Below are positions 8,380 through 16,621 of a stretch of 58,893 nucleotides of DNA, in pieces. The stretch is taken from the NCBI GenBank assembly GCA_020740485.1, contig DYMN01000013.1, forward strand, positions 1 to 58,893. The letters run 5' to 3'. A program made the translations under genes and the position numbers. The stretch is from Polaribacter sp. Its GTDB lineage: Bacteria; Bacteroidota; Bacteroidia; Flavobacteriales; Flavobacteriaceae. Below the pieces are notes generated by a model. That model was given only the letters and a program-made list of their open reading frames with translations, searched no databases and was not told the origin of the DNA. Position 1 is the stretch's first letter; the number at the start of each line of letters is the position of its first letter.

Positions 8380-9180
8380 TTAAAAATACGTGATATTTCT
8401 TTTTTCAACACTCGTCCAATCTCCTTTGATGTAAATTTTCTTTTCAATCCAATTTCCTTTACTGTCGAATTGATATTCATATTGTTCAAAATAGGAAATT
8501 TCACCGGTTTCATCTATTTTAATCAAAGCTGTTTTCAAGCCTTTTTCATTGTATTCATAAAATATATCGCTGAATACTATATTTTTATCATTGAGCTCTG
8601 TTTTTTCTAATAACCATCCATTTTCGTTATATAAATATTTTTCCGTATTAATTCCCGTATGCGATGCTCTGCGTAATTCAGAAATATTATCGTTAAAATA
8701 GGAATAGTCCTCTGTGACAGTATAATCTATAGATGGGAAAAATTGGATTTTTTTAATTAATTGTTTCTGATCATTATACTCAAATGTAGATTCATACTCT
8801 ACTCCTTTGTTCGTTACGGATTTGATTTCTTTAATTAATTGATTTTTTAAATTATATTGAAAAGTCATTACTTTATCTTTTCTGCCTTCTCGGTTGTAAA
8901 TTGCTACTTCTTTAACAAATTCGGTAGGCAAATAAGCTATTACTTCTTTATTGTCCATTAATTCGTCGTTACCTAAAAACAATACTTCGTATAATTTTCC
9001 TTTGGTGTCAAATTTGTTCAGTATATTATAATTATAAACTTTTGCAGGAACTCCTTCCACAACAGTAAATGTTTTGGTTTCTAAAGTTTTAATATCCCCT
9101 AACAATTTTTCTTGTTGCAACTCTCTTTGCCCCCAAACGTGCAGAGAAAATAACATCAGTAATAAAAAATATTTTTTCAT
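8380..9180 (-). CDS. Secreted protein with YD-like repeats, function unknown
   Basis: From MKKYFLLLMLFSLHVWGQ the protein is 266 residues with a clear cleavable signal peptide. An upstream in-frame ATG at 9231 would add 17 residues containing four Cys and would bury the signal, so 9180 is preferred; a promoter match at 9201-9231 agrees. The mature part has repeated units of about 20-25 residues such as YEYNEKGLKTALIKIDETG and YQFDSKGNWIEKKI, similar to the weak YD/RHS-like repeats common in Bacteroidota exported proteins. No enzymatic motif is seen. Confidence 0.75.
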   Translation of the reverse strand: MKKYFLLLMLFSLHVWGQRELQQEKLLGDIKTLETKTFTVVEGVPAKVYNYNILNKFDTKGKLYEVLFLGNDELMDNKEVIAYLPTEFVKEVAIYNREGRKDKVMTFQYNLKNQLIKEIKSVTNKGVEYESTFEYNDQKQLIKKIQFFPSIDYTVTEDYSYFNDNISELRRASHTGINTEKYLYNENGWLLEKTELNDKNIVFSDIFYEYNEKGLKTALIKIDETGEISYFEQYEYQFDSKGNWIEKKIYIKGDWTSVEKRNITYF

Positions 9181-9200
9181 AAAATGGCCTTTTGCTTGTG

Positions 9201-9231
9201 CAAAGCAACATATATCTTTACATTTTTCCAA
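9201..9231 (-). promoter_or_regulatory. Probable promoter of the YD-like secreted protein
   Basis: Minus strand TTG (9231-9229), 20-base spacer, TTGCTTTG (9208-9201), matching 7 of 8 positions of TAnnTTTG after counting the two free positions. Confidence 0.4.
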
Positions 9232-9351
9232 ATATCGGGTGTAAAAATTTCGTTTTCAAATATAATGCTTAACATAACGGTAATATTTCGATAAAATATA
9301 GTTTATACTTTCGTAACATTAAAAACTAATGCAAAACCAAATATTAATTCA

Positions 9352-9995
9352 ATGAATCTCAATAGTATTTTTCAATATTTCACCCCAAAAGACAACGTGT
9401 TTTTTCCATTATTCGAACAATCTTCACAATATTTGATAGGTTTAGCAGAAACCTTACATGAATTGGTTATTGCTCCCAAAGATGAAAGAGAAGAATTATT
9501 TAAAAAAGTGGAAGAATTTGAAGTAAGAATTGAAAATATATCACAAAAAACCAGATTGGAATTGAGTAAAAACTTTATTACTCCATTCGACCGTGAAGAT
9601 ATTTATGCTTTGATAAAATCACTTGAAAATGTGTCAGATTACATGCACGGGGCAGCTGGATTGATGCGAGTTTATCATGTTGAAAAAAAACTAAATCCAT
9701 CCGAAAACTAACAGAAGTAAACATGGATGCCGTTCTCAATATTGGTATTGCAATTAAAGAATTGAAAACGATGAAAAACCATGAAGCTATCGCAGAAGCA
9801 TGTAAAAAAATAAATAAATTAGAAAGAAAATCTGATGATATTTACAATAAAAATATAGAGGAATTATTTGAAAGTGAACAAGATGTAAAAAACATCATCA
9901 AATATTAAGATGTTCTTTCATCATTAGAAACAGCAACAGATATGTGCAAAAGAGTTGCCAACGTATTGGAGTCAATTTCTGTTAAACATTCCTAA
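9352..9995 (+). pseudogene. DUF47 (PhoU-like) Pit accessory protein gene, disrupted
   Basis: Three pieces together make a normal DUF47 protein of about 214 residues. Piece 1 (9352-9711) has PKDNVFFPLFEQ and NFITPFDREDIYALI. Piece 2 continues in another frame (frame of 9723-9908) with CKKINKLERKSDDIYNKNIEELFE. Piece 3, after an in-frame TAA at 9906-9908, reads DVLSSLETATDMCKRVANVLESI and stops at 9993-9995. The frame changes by -1 at an A8 run (9683-9690), consistent with loss of one A. DUF47 proteins sit beside PiT transporters and are thought to control them. Two independent lesions point to a pseudogene rather than programmed frameshifting, although a sequencing error cannot be excluded. 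Confidence 0.8.
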
Positions 9996-10006
9996 GAAAA
10001 ATTGTT

Positions 10007-11293
10007 ATGACCTTATTAATAATAATCATTGTTTTAGCATTGATTTTTGACTATATCAATGGGTTTCATGATGCAGCCAATTCTATTGCTACCATTGTTG
10101 CCACCAAAGTTTTATCACCGTTTCAAGCCGTACTTTGGGCGGCTTTTTTCAATTTTTTAGCCTTTTGGGTCTTTGGATTTGGAGTAGCAGATACTGTTGC
10201 AAAAACCGCTAAAACATCCGAAATCAATCTCGAAGTCATTTTGGCAGGCATAATTGCTGCCATAATTTGGAATTTAATAACATGGTGGAAAGGAATTCCT
10301 TCGTCTTCTTCACATACTTTGATTGGTGGATTTGCGGGAGCAGCCATTGCTCATGCAGGTTTTGATGTTGTAAATTGGTTTAAACCACACGCTGGAGGTA
10401 TTCCAACTGGGGTATTAATTGTGATTGCTTTTATAGTTTTTGCACCATTAATCGGAATGATTATTTCCTATTTCATTTCTATATGGTTAATGTATTCTTC
10501 TAAAAAAAGTATTTATCCAAAAGTATTTACCATCATTTTAATGATTGTTTTTACAATATTTTTAACGAATGTATTAGTAGGATATGAAGACATAAAAAAA
10601 CCACGATTTGAAAATCATTTTCTAAGTTTTATAACTGAACCAGCAAATATTAAATGGTTTTTGGTAGCAATAATCTTTTATAGTTTAGCCATTTTTAATT
10701 TGTTTTTCAGTTCATTCACTACTGCTAAATCAGAGAAAATTCTCAAAAAAATGCAGTTGCTTTCTTCTGCATCTTTCAGTTTAGGTCACGGTGGTAACGA
10801 TTCACAAAAAGTTATGGGAATTATTGCTGCTGCTGTCGCTGTATATTTAAAATCGAATCCAAATATTGATATGTCAAGTGGATGGTTAGATTTGAATGTG
10901 GTTCTTCCCCATGAAGCTAATGGTGTAAAAGTAGATGGCTCAATACCAAGTTGGATACCAATTGCTTGTTATAGTGTGATTGCTTTAGGGACATTGAGTG
11001 GTGGTTGGAGAATTATAAAAACAATGGGTTCAAAAATCACAAAAGTAAACGCTTTTGAAGGTGTTGTGGCTGAATCTGCAGGTGCTTTGACTCTATTTAT
11101 GACTGAGCATTTCAAGGTTCCGGTTTCAACTACTCATACCATAACCGGTTCAATCATAGGAGTTGGTGTAAGCAAAAGAGTTTCTGCTGTTCGTTGGGGG
11201 ATTACGGTCAATTTGCTTTGGGCTTGGGTTTTAACTATTCCCGTTTCTGCTCTACTTGCCGCCTTGATTTATGGTATTATTCAGTTGTTTTAA
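10007..11293 (+). CDS. pit: PiT family inorganic phosphate transporter
   Basis: A 428-residue inner-membrane symporter for phosphate (probably as a metal-phosphate complex with H+). Both PiT signature repeats are present: FDYINGFHDAANSIATIVATKVLSP at residues 10-34 and FSLGHGGNDSQKVMGIIAAA near 260. A later PVSTTHTITGSIIGVG follows. About ten membrane segments are visible. It starts 11 bases after the broken DUF47 gene and would share its transcript. The transporter reads intact, so phosphate uptake may be running without its usual accessory protein. Confidence 0.95.
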   Translation: MTLLIIIIVLALIFDYINGFHDAANSIATIVATKVLSPFQAVLWAAFFNFLAFWVFGFGVADTVAKTAKTSEINLEVILAGIIAAIIWNLITWWKGIPSSSSHTLIGGFAGAAIAHAGFDVVNWFKPHAGGIPTGVLIVIAFIVFAPLIGMIISYFISIWLMYSSKKSIYPKVFTIILMIVFTIFLTNVLVGYEDIKKPRFENHFLSFITEPANIKWFLVAIIFYSLAIFNLFFSSFTTAKSEKILKKMQLLSSASFSLGHGGNDSQKVMGIIAAAVAVYLKSNPNIDMSSGWLDLNVVLPHEANGVKVDGSIPSWIPIACYSVIALGTLSGGWRIIKTMGSKITKVNAFEGVVAESAGALTLFMTEHFKVPVSTTHTITGSIIGVGVSKRVSAVRWGITVNLLWAWVLTIPVSALLAALIYGIIQLF

Positions 11294-11315
11294 TTGTAAG
11301 ATAAGTTCAAATTAT

Positions 11316-11351
11316 AAAACCCGAAAATTTTCTAAATTATCGGGTTTTTTT
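11316..11351 (+). terminator. Terminator after pit
   Basis: AAAACCCGA (11316-11324) pairs with TCGGGTTTT (11340-11348), followed by T residues, 23 bases past the stop. Confidence 0.75.
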
Positions 11352-11390
11352 ATGAATCGAAACCAAATTTATTGAAATGTGTATTTCTCC

Positions 11391-11513
11391 TTAATGCGCT
11401 TCCAACCAATTCAATCCCACTCCCATTTCCACTTCCAATGGTACAACGAGTTGCACAGCACTTTCCATTATAGTTTTAATGAGTGGATGCAAAAATTCTA
11501 ATCCCGCTTCGTC
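11391..11513 (-). pseudogene. Relic of the 3' end of DNA polymerase I gene (polA)
   Basis: The minus strand encodes LEFLHPLIKTIMESAV, then QLVVPLEVEMGVGLNWLEAH and a TAA stop at 11391-11393. This closely matches the last ~40 residues of PolA, which end in the pattern PLIKxxMExA...VPLxVExGxGxNWLxAH. The frame stays open further upstream, but the sequence there (…SANPLDLSYNRNLIDEAG) no longer resembles PolA and lacks the VHDE metal-binding motif. There is no polymerase domain, so this is a stranded gene tail left by a rearrangement or partial duplication. The remainder of the gap 11294-11665 shows no other gene. Confidence 0.65.
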
Positions 11514-11665
11514 AATAAGATTTCTATTATATGACAGGTCTAACGGATTTGCAGAATGTTGTTTTGAAAACGCTAATCTATGTTTTTTTTATGTTTAAAG
11601 CAGTGCGTTAGATGATGCGGGAGAAAAAGGATATTAGGGTTATCATTTAATTTTCAAAACCCGGT

Positions 11666-12673
11666 TTAAGTTTTTATAATACCCAAAATAGCGGTTGCCC
11701 AAATCTCCTCATCGTTTAAACTCGGTACTAACGTGAGTTTTTCTCCCCCTTTTTCAATGAAGAGTTCTTTGTACTCATATCCTAATTCTATGGTGGTTTC
11801 TAAGCAGTCTGCTGTAAAAGACGGAGCCACCATCAGAATAGATTTGATGCCCGCTTCGGCTTTTTTCTCTATCAGTCGGTCCGTAAAGGGGGTCATCCAG
11901 TTTTTAGACAAGCGCGATTGAAATCCTACAGCGTATTTTTCTTTGGGTATTTGGAGTTTTTGAGCTAAAAGTCGCGTGGTTTCGTAGCAGGTAGCTTTGT
12001 AGCACAAAGCACCGTGCGTTGGCATTTCTAACTCACAAGTACAAGTTTCAGAGGAAACCGAAGGGTGAATTTTATCTAAATGACGATTGGGAAGTCCGTG
12101 ATAGGAAAAAATGACTTCATCATAAGCCGTCCAATCGTTTTTGTTGATTTGTGCGGCAAAAGCATCAATAAAAGCAGGATGGTTGTAATATTGATGTATG
12201 AATTTAAAAGATGGCAAACGCTCCCAATTTTTGGTTTGCTGCGCAATGAGTTCATAAACAGAACCGGTAGTAGATGAGGCATATTGCGGAAAAAGCGGAA
12301 AAAATACTACTTCTTGATAATTTTTGGTTTGAATTTCACGTAGCACTTTATCCAAAGCCGGTTTTCCGTAGCGCATAGCGGCATACACATCGTAAGTATC
12401 AGTGGTTTTTGCTTGGAGTTTTTGGACGAGACTTTCTAAATGAAATAACAGCGGAGAACCTTTTTCTGTCCATAACCGTTGATAGAGTTTGGTAGAATTA
12501 CCGGCACGCAAGGGAATGATAATCAGGTTGACTAATATTTTTCTTAAAATCCACGGAATATCTATGACTCTTTTGTCATTCAAAAACTGGGTGAGATAAG
12601 CATACACGGCTTTTTTCTGCGGTGCATCGGGCGTACCCAGATTGATGATGACGAGGGCTTTTGTGTTATTCAT
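11666..12673 (-). CDS. hemH: Ferrochelatase
   Basis: Inserts Fe2+ into protoporphyrin IX, the last step of heme b synthesis. The 335-residue protein opens with ALVIINLGTPDAP and has the metal-site His in FSYHGLPNRHLDK (about residue 190), followed by the CxxxC-containing stretch CTCELEMPTHGALCYKATCYETT. The acidic site DCLETTIELGYEYKELF is in place. Its start overlaps the end of hemG by 8 bases (12666-12673), indicating translational coupling. It is the last gene of a unit formed with hemG, hemN, a permease and a TonB receptor. Confidence 0.96.
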   Translation of the reverse strand: MNNTKALVIINLGTPDAPQKKAVYAYLTQFLNDKRVIDIPWILRKILVNLIIIPLRAGNSTKLYQRLWTEKGSPLLFHLESLVQKLQAKTTDTYDVYAAMRYGKPALDKVLREIQTKNYQEVVFFPLFPQYASSTTGSVYELIAQQTKNWERLPSFKFIHQYYNHPAFIDAFAAQINKNDWTAYDEVIFSYHGLPNRHLDKIHPSVSSETCTCELEMPTHGALCYKATCYETTRLLAQKLQIPKEKYAVGFQSRLSKNWMTPFTDRLIEKKAEAGIKSILMVAPSFTADCLETTIELGYEYKELFIEKGGEKLTLVPSLNDEEIWATAILGIIKT

Positions 12674-14039
12674 TATTGTTAGCGATTACAGTTTTTGCCA
12701 AATCAGTTCCTTGTTTGATACGGTCTGCCATTCCTATTCCGTTGCGAATATTACCGGCGAGATACAATCCTTGGTAGGTTTTTTCTATCTCATCAATGGC
12801 ATTAAACCTTTCGCCGGAACTCAATTCATATTGCGGAATGGCTTCTTTATATCTGAAAATGCGTAATAAATCGGGCTTTTGATCGGAATTTAACAAATTA
12901 TGCAAGTGTTCCGTTACTGTTTTTTCAATGGCTGCATCGGTTTGGTCATACCATTGCGGTTGTTTGATGCCACCCATAAAAACAGACAGCAGCGCACCGC
13001 CTTCCGGTGCTCTTCCTTTAAAAATAGCTGAAGGGAACAAAATTCCCAAAATAGCTTGATTTTCTTTGCTTGGAATCAAACCACCAAAAGCTGCCAATGG
13101 CATTCCTTGCCATTGTTTAAATCCAACGGCCACTTGCACGATTTTAGCATAGCGCAAGGCTTTCATTTTCTCTAACGCGCTTGATGTAATAAAAGGGAAA
13201 ATACTTTCTACAGCATCTACCGATACGGTAGAGATGACAAAGTCCGCCTTTTCCGTTTGAGATGCTTCACTTTCATTTTGATAAACAACCGAAAAACCTT
13301 TTTCCAAAGGTTGAATTTTGAGGTGAGATACGCCGGTTATAATATTTTCTTGACCTATTTTAGAAGCAAGCGTATCAGTCAATTTTTGCAAACCGCCATT
13401 GAAAGAAAATACGTCTTTGGTCACCTTTTTTTCCCATTCACTTTTGGGAAGTTTTGCTTTTTGGATGGCTCCTTTGATAAAACTACCGTAATCTTGCTCT
13501 AATTGATACAGTTTGGGTAATGCATATTTGGGAATGAGCATTTCGGGATTGCCGGCGTAAATACCGGAGATAAATGGGTCGATGGCATAATCTAAAAAAC
13601 TGTTCCCTAATCTTCTTCTCACCAAATCAGCCAAAGTTTCTTCGGGATTAGTTCCTTTGGGTCTAAAGGGTTCGCCCAGAATGCGAAACTTGTCTTTCCA
13701 AGTAAAAAGCGGCGTGCGGACAGCATTCCAAAGTCCGTCGGGTAGTGGTTCCCATTTTTTATTTTTGAGGATTAACCTTTTTTTGGCTGCCGGATTGGCT
13801 ACTGCCAATTGAAGTTCTTCCGCTAAATCATCAATTAGTTTAACGGTTTCCACATTGCTGATAACGCCGGTGTTAGGTCCTTTTTCGTATACAAAACCAT
13901 TTTCTTCGACGGTTTTTATAACACCGCCTGTTTCATTGGATTGTTCTAAAATGCTAACGTCATACCCTTCTTTTTTTAAATAATAGGCAGTGGTCAGTCC
14001 CGTCAATCCGGCACCGATGATGACAACTTTAGATTTCAT
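12666..14039 (-). CDS. hemG: Protoporphyrinogen oxidase (FAD-dependent, HemY type)
   Basis: Oxidises protoporphyrinogen IX to protoporphyrin IX. The 457-residue flavoprotein starts with the Rossmann dinucleotide-binding motif VIIGAGLTGLTTAYYLKKEG (5-24), followed by E-Q-S at the end of the second strand. The C-terminal FAD-contact segment GLYLAGNIRNGIGMADRIKQG is clear. This is the oxygen-using, membrane-associated family named HemY in Bacillus and often annotated hemG in Bacteroidota; it is unrelated to E. coli flavodoxin-like HemG. It begins 1 base after the hemN stop. Confidence 0.94.
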   Translation of the reverse strand: MKSKVVIIGAGLTGLTTAYYLKKEGYDVSILEQSNETGGVIKTVEENGFVYEKGPNTGVISNVETVKLIDDLAEELQLAVANPAAKKRLILKNKKWEPLPDGLWNAVRTPLFTWKDKFRILGEPFRPKGTNPEETLADLVRRRLGNSFLDYAIDPFISGIYAGNPEMLIPKYALPKLYQLEQDYGSFIKGAIQKAKLPKSEWEKKVTKDVFSFNGGLQKLTDTLASKIGQENIITGVSHLKIQPLEKGFSVVYQNESEASQTEKADFVISTVSVDAVESIFPFITSSALEKMKALRYAKIVQVAVGFKQWQGMPLAAFGGLIPSKENQAILGILFPSAIFKGRAPEGGALLSVFMGGIKQPQWYDQTDAAIEKTVTEHLHNLLNSDQKPDLLRIFRYKEAIPQYELSSGERFNAIDEIEKTYQGLYLAGNIRNGIGMADRIKQGTDLAKTVIANNNE

Positions 14040-14040
14040 A

Positions 14041-15420
14041 TTATATAGATTTTGAGTAGGTACCTTGGGTAGCTTTATATTGTGGATCTAAGGCAGCAGC
14101 GATGTTGCGAATGACAAAACCACCGGTTTCATAAACCGTCAAGATGTTATTTGAGAAGTCTATCAATTCATCTTCAAGGAAAGGTTGCAATTTTTCGGGA
14201 TTAAAATCCAATTCATTTTTAAACGCTTCTACCGATAAGCCAAAACGCTGTGCTAATGAGTTAAAATCGAGATAGTTATTGCACATCACATTGGTAACAC
14301 ACTCTCGAATTATTTTTTCGGTTGTATTGAGTTCGTAGCCTTTTTCAATAGGGAACAGTCCTTTGTTGATATAGTTTATATAAGTATCGGTATCGTGAAA
14401 ATTTTGCAGATAAGCATTGTCCAATTGGCTGATAGCGGAAACCCCAAAAGCGTAAACTTGTCCGGTCGTTTTGCGGGTGCAATAGCCTTGGAAATTGCGA
14501 TGCAACGTTTTGGTTTGATAAGCATTATTGAGTTCGTCTTTAGGCAGGACATAATGGTCTAAACCAATAGGAATATAACCAGCAGCTAAAAGGAGTTGGC
14601 GAGAAGACAAGAACATTTGAAGTTTAGAATCAGAGTCCGGAAGCCCTTTTTTCTCTAATATTTGTTGGTGTTTTTTTACCCAAGGCACGTGTGCGTAGGA
14701 AAAGGTAACCAATCGTTCGGGTTGGATGGCAATGGCTTTTTTAATGCTTTCGTTGAAGCTCTCTACCGTTTGACCCGGCAGTCCGTAGATAAAGTCCAGA
14801 TTGATGGAAATGTCGCTTTTTTTAGAGCGAAAATAATCGACTAATTCACTTAAATCCAAAAAAGAAGGGTCGCGGTTGATGGTTTTTAAAATTTCAGTAT
14901 CGAAATCTTGTACCCCGATGCTAATGCGATTAAAACCGGCATCGATTAGTTCATCTACATACGGTTTATCTAAATGCGCCGGATTGCACTCTATGGCTAT
15001 TTCCGGTTGGGCTGTAAACTGAAAGTTATCGTAAAAAATTTCATTGATTTCCTTGAGATAATGCGCCGCAATAGCATTGGGCGTCCCACCGCCGTAGTGA
15101 ATTTGCGCTACCTTACGCGATTTGTCAATGTGAGCAATGACGGTATTGATTTCTTTTTTTAAAGCAATCAAGTATTCTTCTACAATTGATTTCTTAGTGG
15201 GTTTATAGGCATTGCAACCACAAAAATGACATATTTTGTGACAAAAAGGAATGTGAATATAAAATGAAATCAAGTCTGTTTCAGTAGTATTAGACTCCTG
15301 AATGAGCTGCAAAGGTTTTGAGGATTCAAAATTACTGTGAAAAAACAATGCAGGCGGATAGCTGGTGTAGCGTGGCACCGGCACGTTGTATTTTTCGATA
15401 AATTTGGCGTCTATATTCAA
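14041..15420 (-). CDS. hemN: Oxygen-independent coproporphyrinogen III oxidase
   Basis: A radical SAM enzyme that decarboxylates coproporphyrinogen III to protoporphyrinogen IX. At 459 residues it has the length of true HemN rather than the shorter HemW. The 4Fe-4S motif CHKICHFCGCN (C-x3-C-x2-C) is near residue 60, with the extra C typical of HemN, and YTSYPPA near residue 18 matches the SAM-binding start. GGGTPNAI and IGVQDFD follow. It overlaps the upstream permease by 4 bases. Pairing an anaerobic-type HemN with an oxygen-using HemY-type oxidase suggests flexible, facultative or microaerobic heme synthesis. Confidence 0.95.
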   Translation of the reverse strand: MNIDAKFIEKYNVPVPRYTSYPPALFFHSNFESSKPLQLIQESNTTETDLISFYIHIPFCHKICHFCGCNAYKPTKKSIVEEYLIALKKEINTVIAHIDKSRKVAQIHYGGGTPNAIAAHYLKEINEIFYDNFQFTAQPEIAIECNPAHLDKPYVDELIDAGFNRISIGVQDFDTEILKTINRDPSFLDLSELVDYFRSKKSDISINLDFIYGLPGQTVESFNESIKKAIAIQPERLVTFSYAHVPWVKKHQQILEKKGLPDSDSKLQMFLSSRQLLLAAGYIPIGLDHYVLPKDELNNAYQTKTLHRNFQGYCTRKTTGQVYAFGVSAISQLDNAYLQNFHDTDTYINYINKGLFPIEKGYELNTTEKIIRECVTNVMCNNYLDFNSLAQRFGLSVEAFKNELDFNPEKLQPFLEDELIDFSNNILTVYETGGFVIRNIAAALDPQYKATQGTYSKSI

Positions 15421-16619
15421 CTTTTAGTTTTTAGAATTGGAAAATTAAAATAGAGAATGACAAAAGTAAGTATAACCAATAAAATTTCAATTTTAAAAAG
15501 CCCTTCATATCCATAGGCTTGAGCTAATTTTCCGCTTACTACCGCTAAAATCAAACTACTTAATTGGGTAACCACAATCTGAATGGTAAAATCGGTGCCT
15601 TCACTGTTTTCCCTTGCTTTGTTCATAGACATCGTGTAGATGGGAACCGTAGCCAATCCATAACTTCCCCAAAGTAGGGCTATCCCTATGTATATTGACA
15701 CTATGGAAGGCGTGTTTTGAGACATCCAAAAGAAGTAAATCGCAGTAATTAAAAGGAGGAATAAAATAAGATAAAGCGCCGTATTGATTTTTATTTTTTT
15801 GATGAGAAAGCCGGACAGTAAAGAAGCAACTACAGCGATGGAAGTACCGAAAATTCCGGAAATGAGACCAATCTCTTTTACGTTGTATCCCAAATCAACC
15901 ATATAGGGTTTTAGCATGGCTAAAATTCCAATAATACCGGAGTAATAAAAAACTAAAAGGAGTAAGTATTTTAAATTTTCAATTCCCTTAAAAAGTTGAA
16001 AAGCATCGGTGATTTTTATTCTTTTGACTGCATCAGTGGGTTTTTGAATGGGAGATTTGTACCACTGTAGCGGGAAAATGGCAAAAATGACAAATCCGGC
16101 TAAAAAGAACAATAAGACACGCCAACCGAAATAATTGTAAATCAAAAGTAAAACACCCGTACCGACCAAACTCCCCATAAAACTTCCGGCGGATTGCATA
16201 CTGTTGCCCAAACTTTTTTCTTCGGGAGAGAGAACTTTGATGGCGAATTTATCTGTGGCGATATCTTGAGTGGCGGAGGCGATAAAAGCGATGATAATCA
16301 AAACCACTATGGTTTTAAAGTCGGTTTGCAAATCCAGAAAAGCAATCCCCAAAATAATCAAGGCGTAAAAGAGCTCGGAACCTATAATCCAATTTCTAAC
16401 TTTCTTATCGCTTTGCGTGGCATTATCCACCATAGGAGCCCATAGAAATTTAAAAATCCAAGGGAGTTTTACGAGTTGTAGTAAGCCAATGGCAGTGAGT
16501 GAATACTGCTCTTGACGCATAATTACCGGCACCACCGTAGAAAAAAAACTCATTGGGATGGATTGGGCGATGTACAAGCTAAAAAGCGTTGGAAATTTCT
16601 GCCACTGTGTGTTTTTCAT
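15417..16619 (-). CDS. MFS permease, AmpG/RhtX-like
   Basis: A 400-residue protein with about 12 membrane segments. The signature LVKLPWIFKFLWAPMVDN (about residues 47-64) is characteristic of the AmpG/PAT branch of the MFS, which includes the siderophore permeases RhtX and FptX. Lying between a TonB-dependent receptor (2 bases away) and hemN (4-base overlap), it most likely carries an iron-siderophore or similar ligand across the inner membrane after the receptor has brought it into the periplasm. A muropeptide substrate is less likely given the neighbours. Confidence 0.82.
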   Translation of the reverse strand: MKNTQWQKFPTLFSLYIAQSIPMSFFSTVVPVIMRQEQYSLTAIGLLQLVKLPWIFKFLWAPMVDNATQSDKKVRNWIIGSELFYALIILGIAFLDLQTDFKTIVVLIIIAFIASATQDIATDKFAIKVLSPEEKSLGNSMQSAGSFMGSLVGTGVLLLIYNYFGWRVLLFFLAGFVIFAIFPLQWYKSPIQKPTDAVKRIKITDAFQLFKGIENLKYLLLLVFYYSGIIGILAMLKPYMVDLGYNVKEIGLISGIFGTSIAVVASLLSGFLIKKIKINTALYLILFLLLITAIYFFWMSQNTPSIVSIYIGIALLWGSYGLATVPIYTMSMNKARENSEGTDFTIQIVVTQLSSLILAVVSGKLAQAYGYEGLFKIEILLVILTFVILYFNFPILKTKS

Positions 16620-16621
16620 TC

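Noticed and set aside
9683-9720. Programmed -1 frameshift at the A8 run of the DUF47 gene
   Set aside because: A run of A could slip, but the downstream TAA in the same gene would still truncate the product, so decay is simpler.
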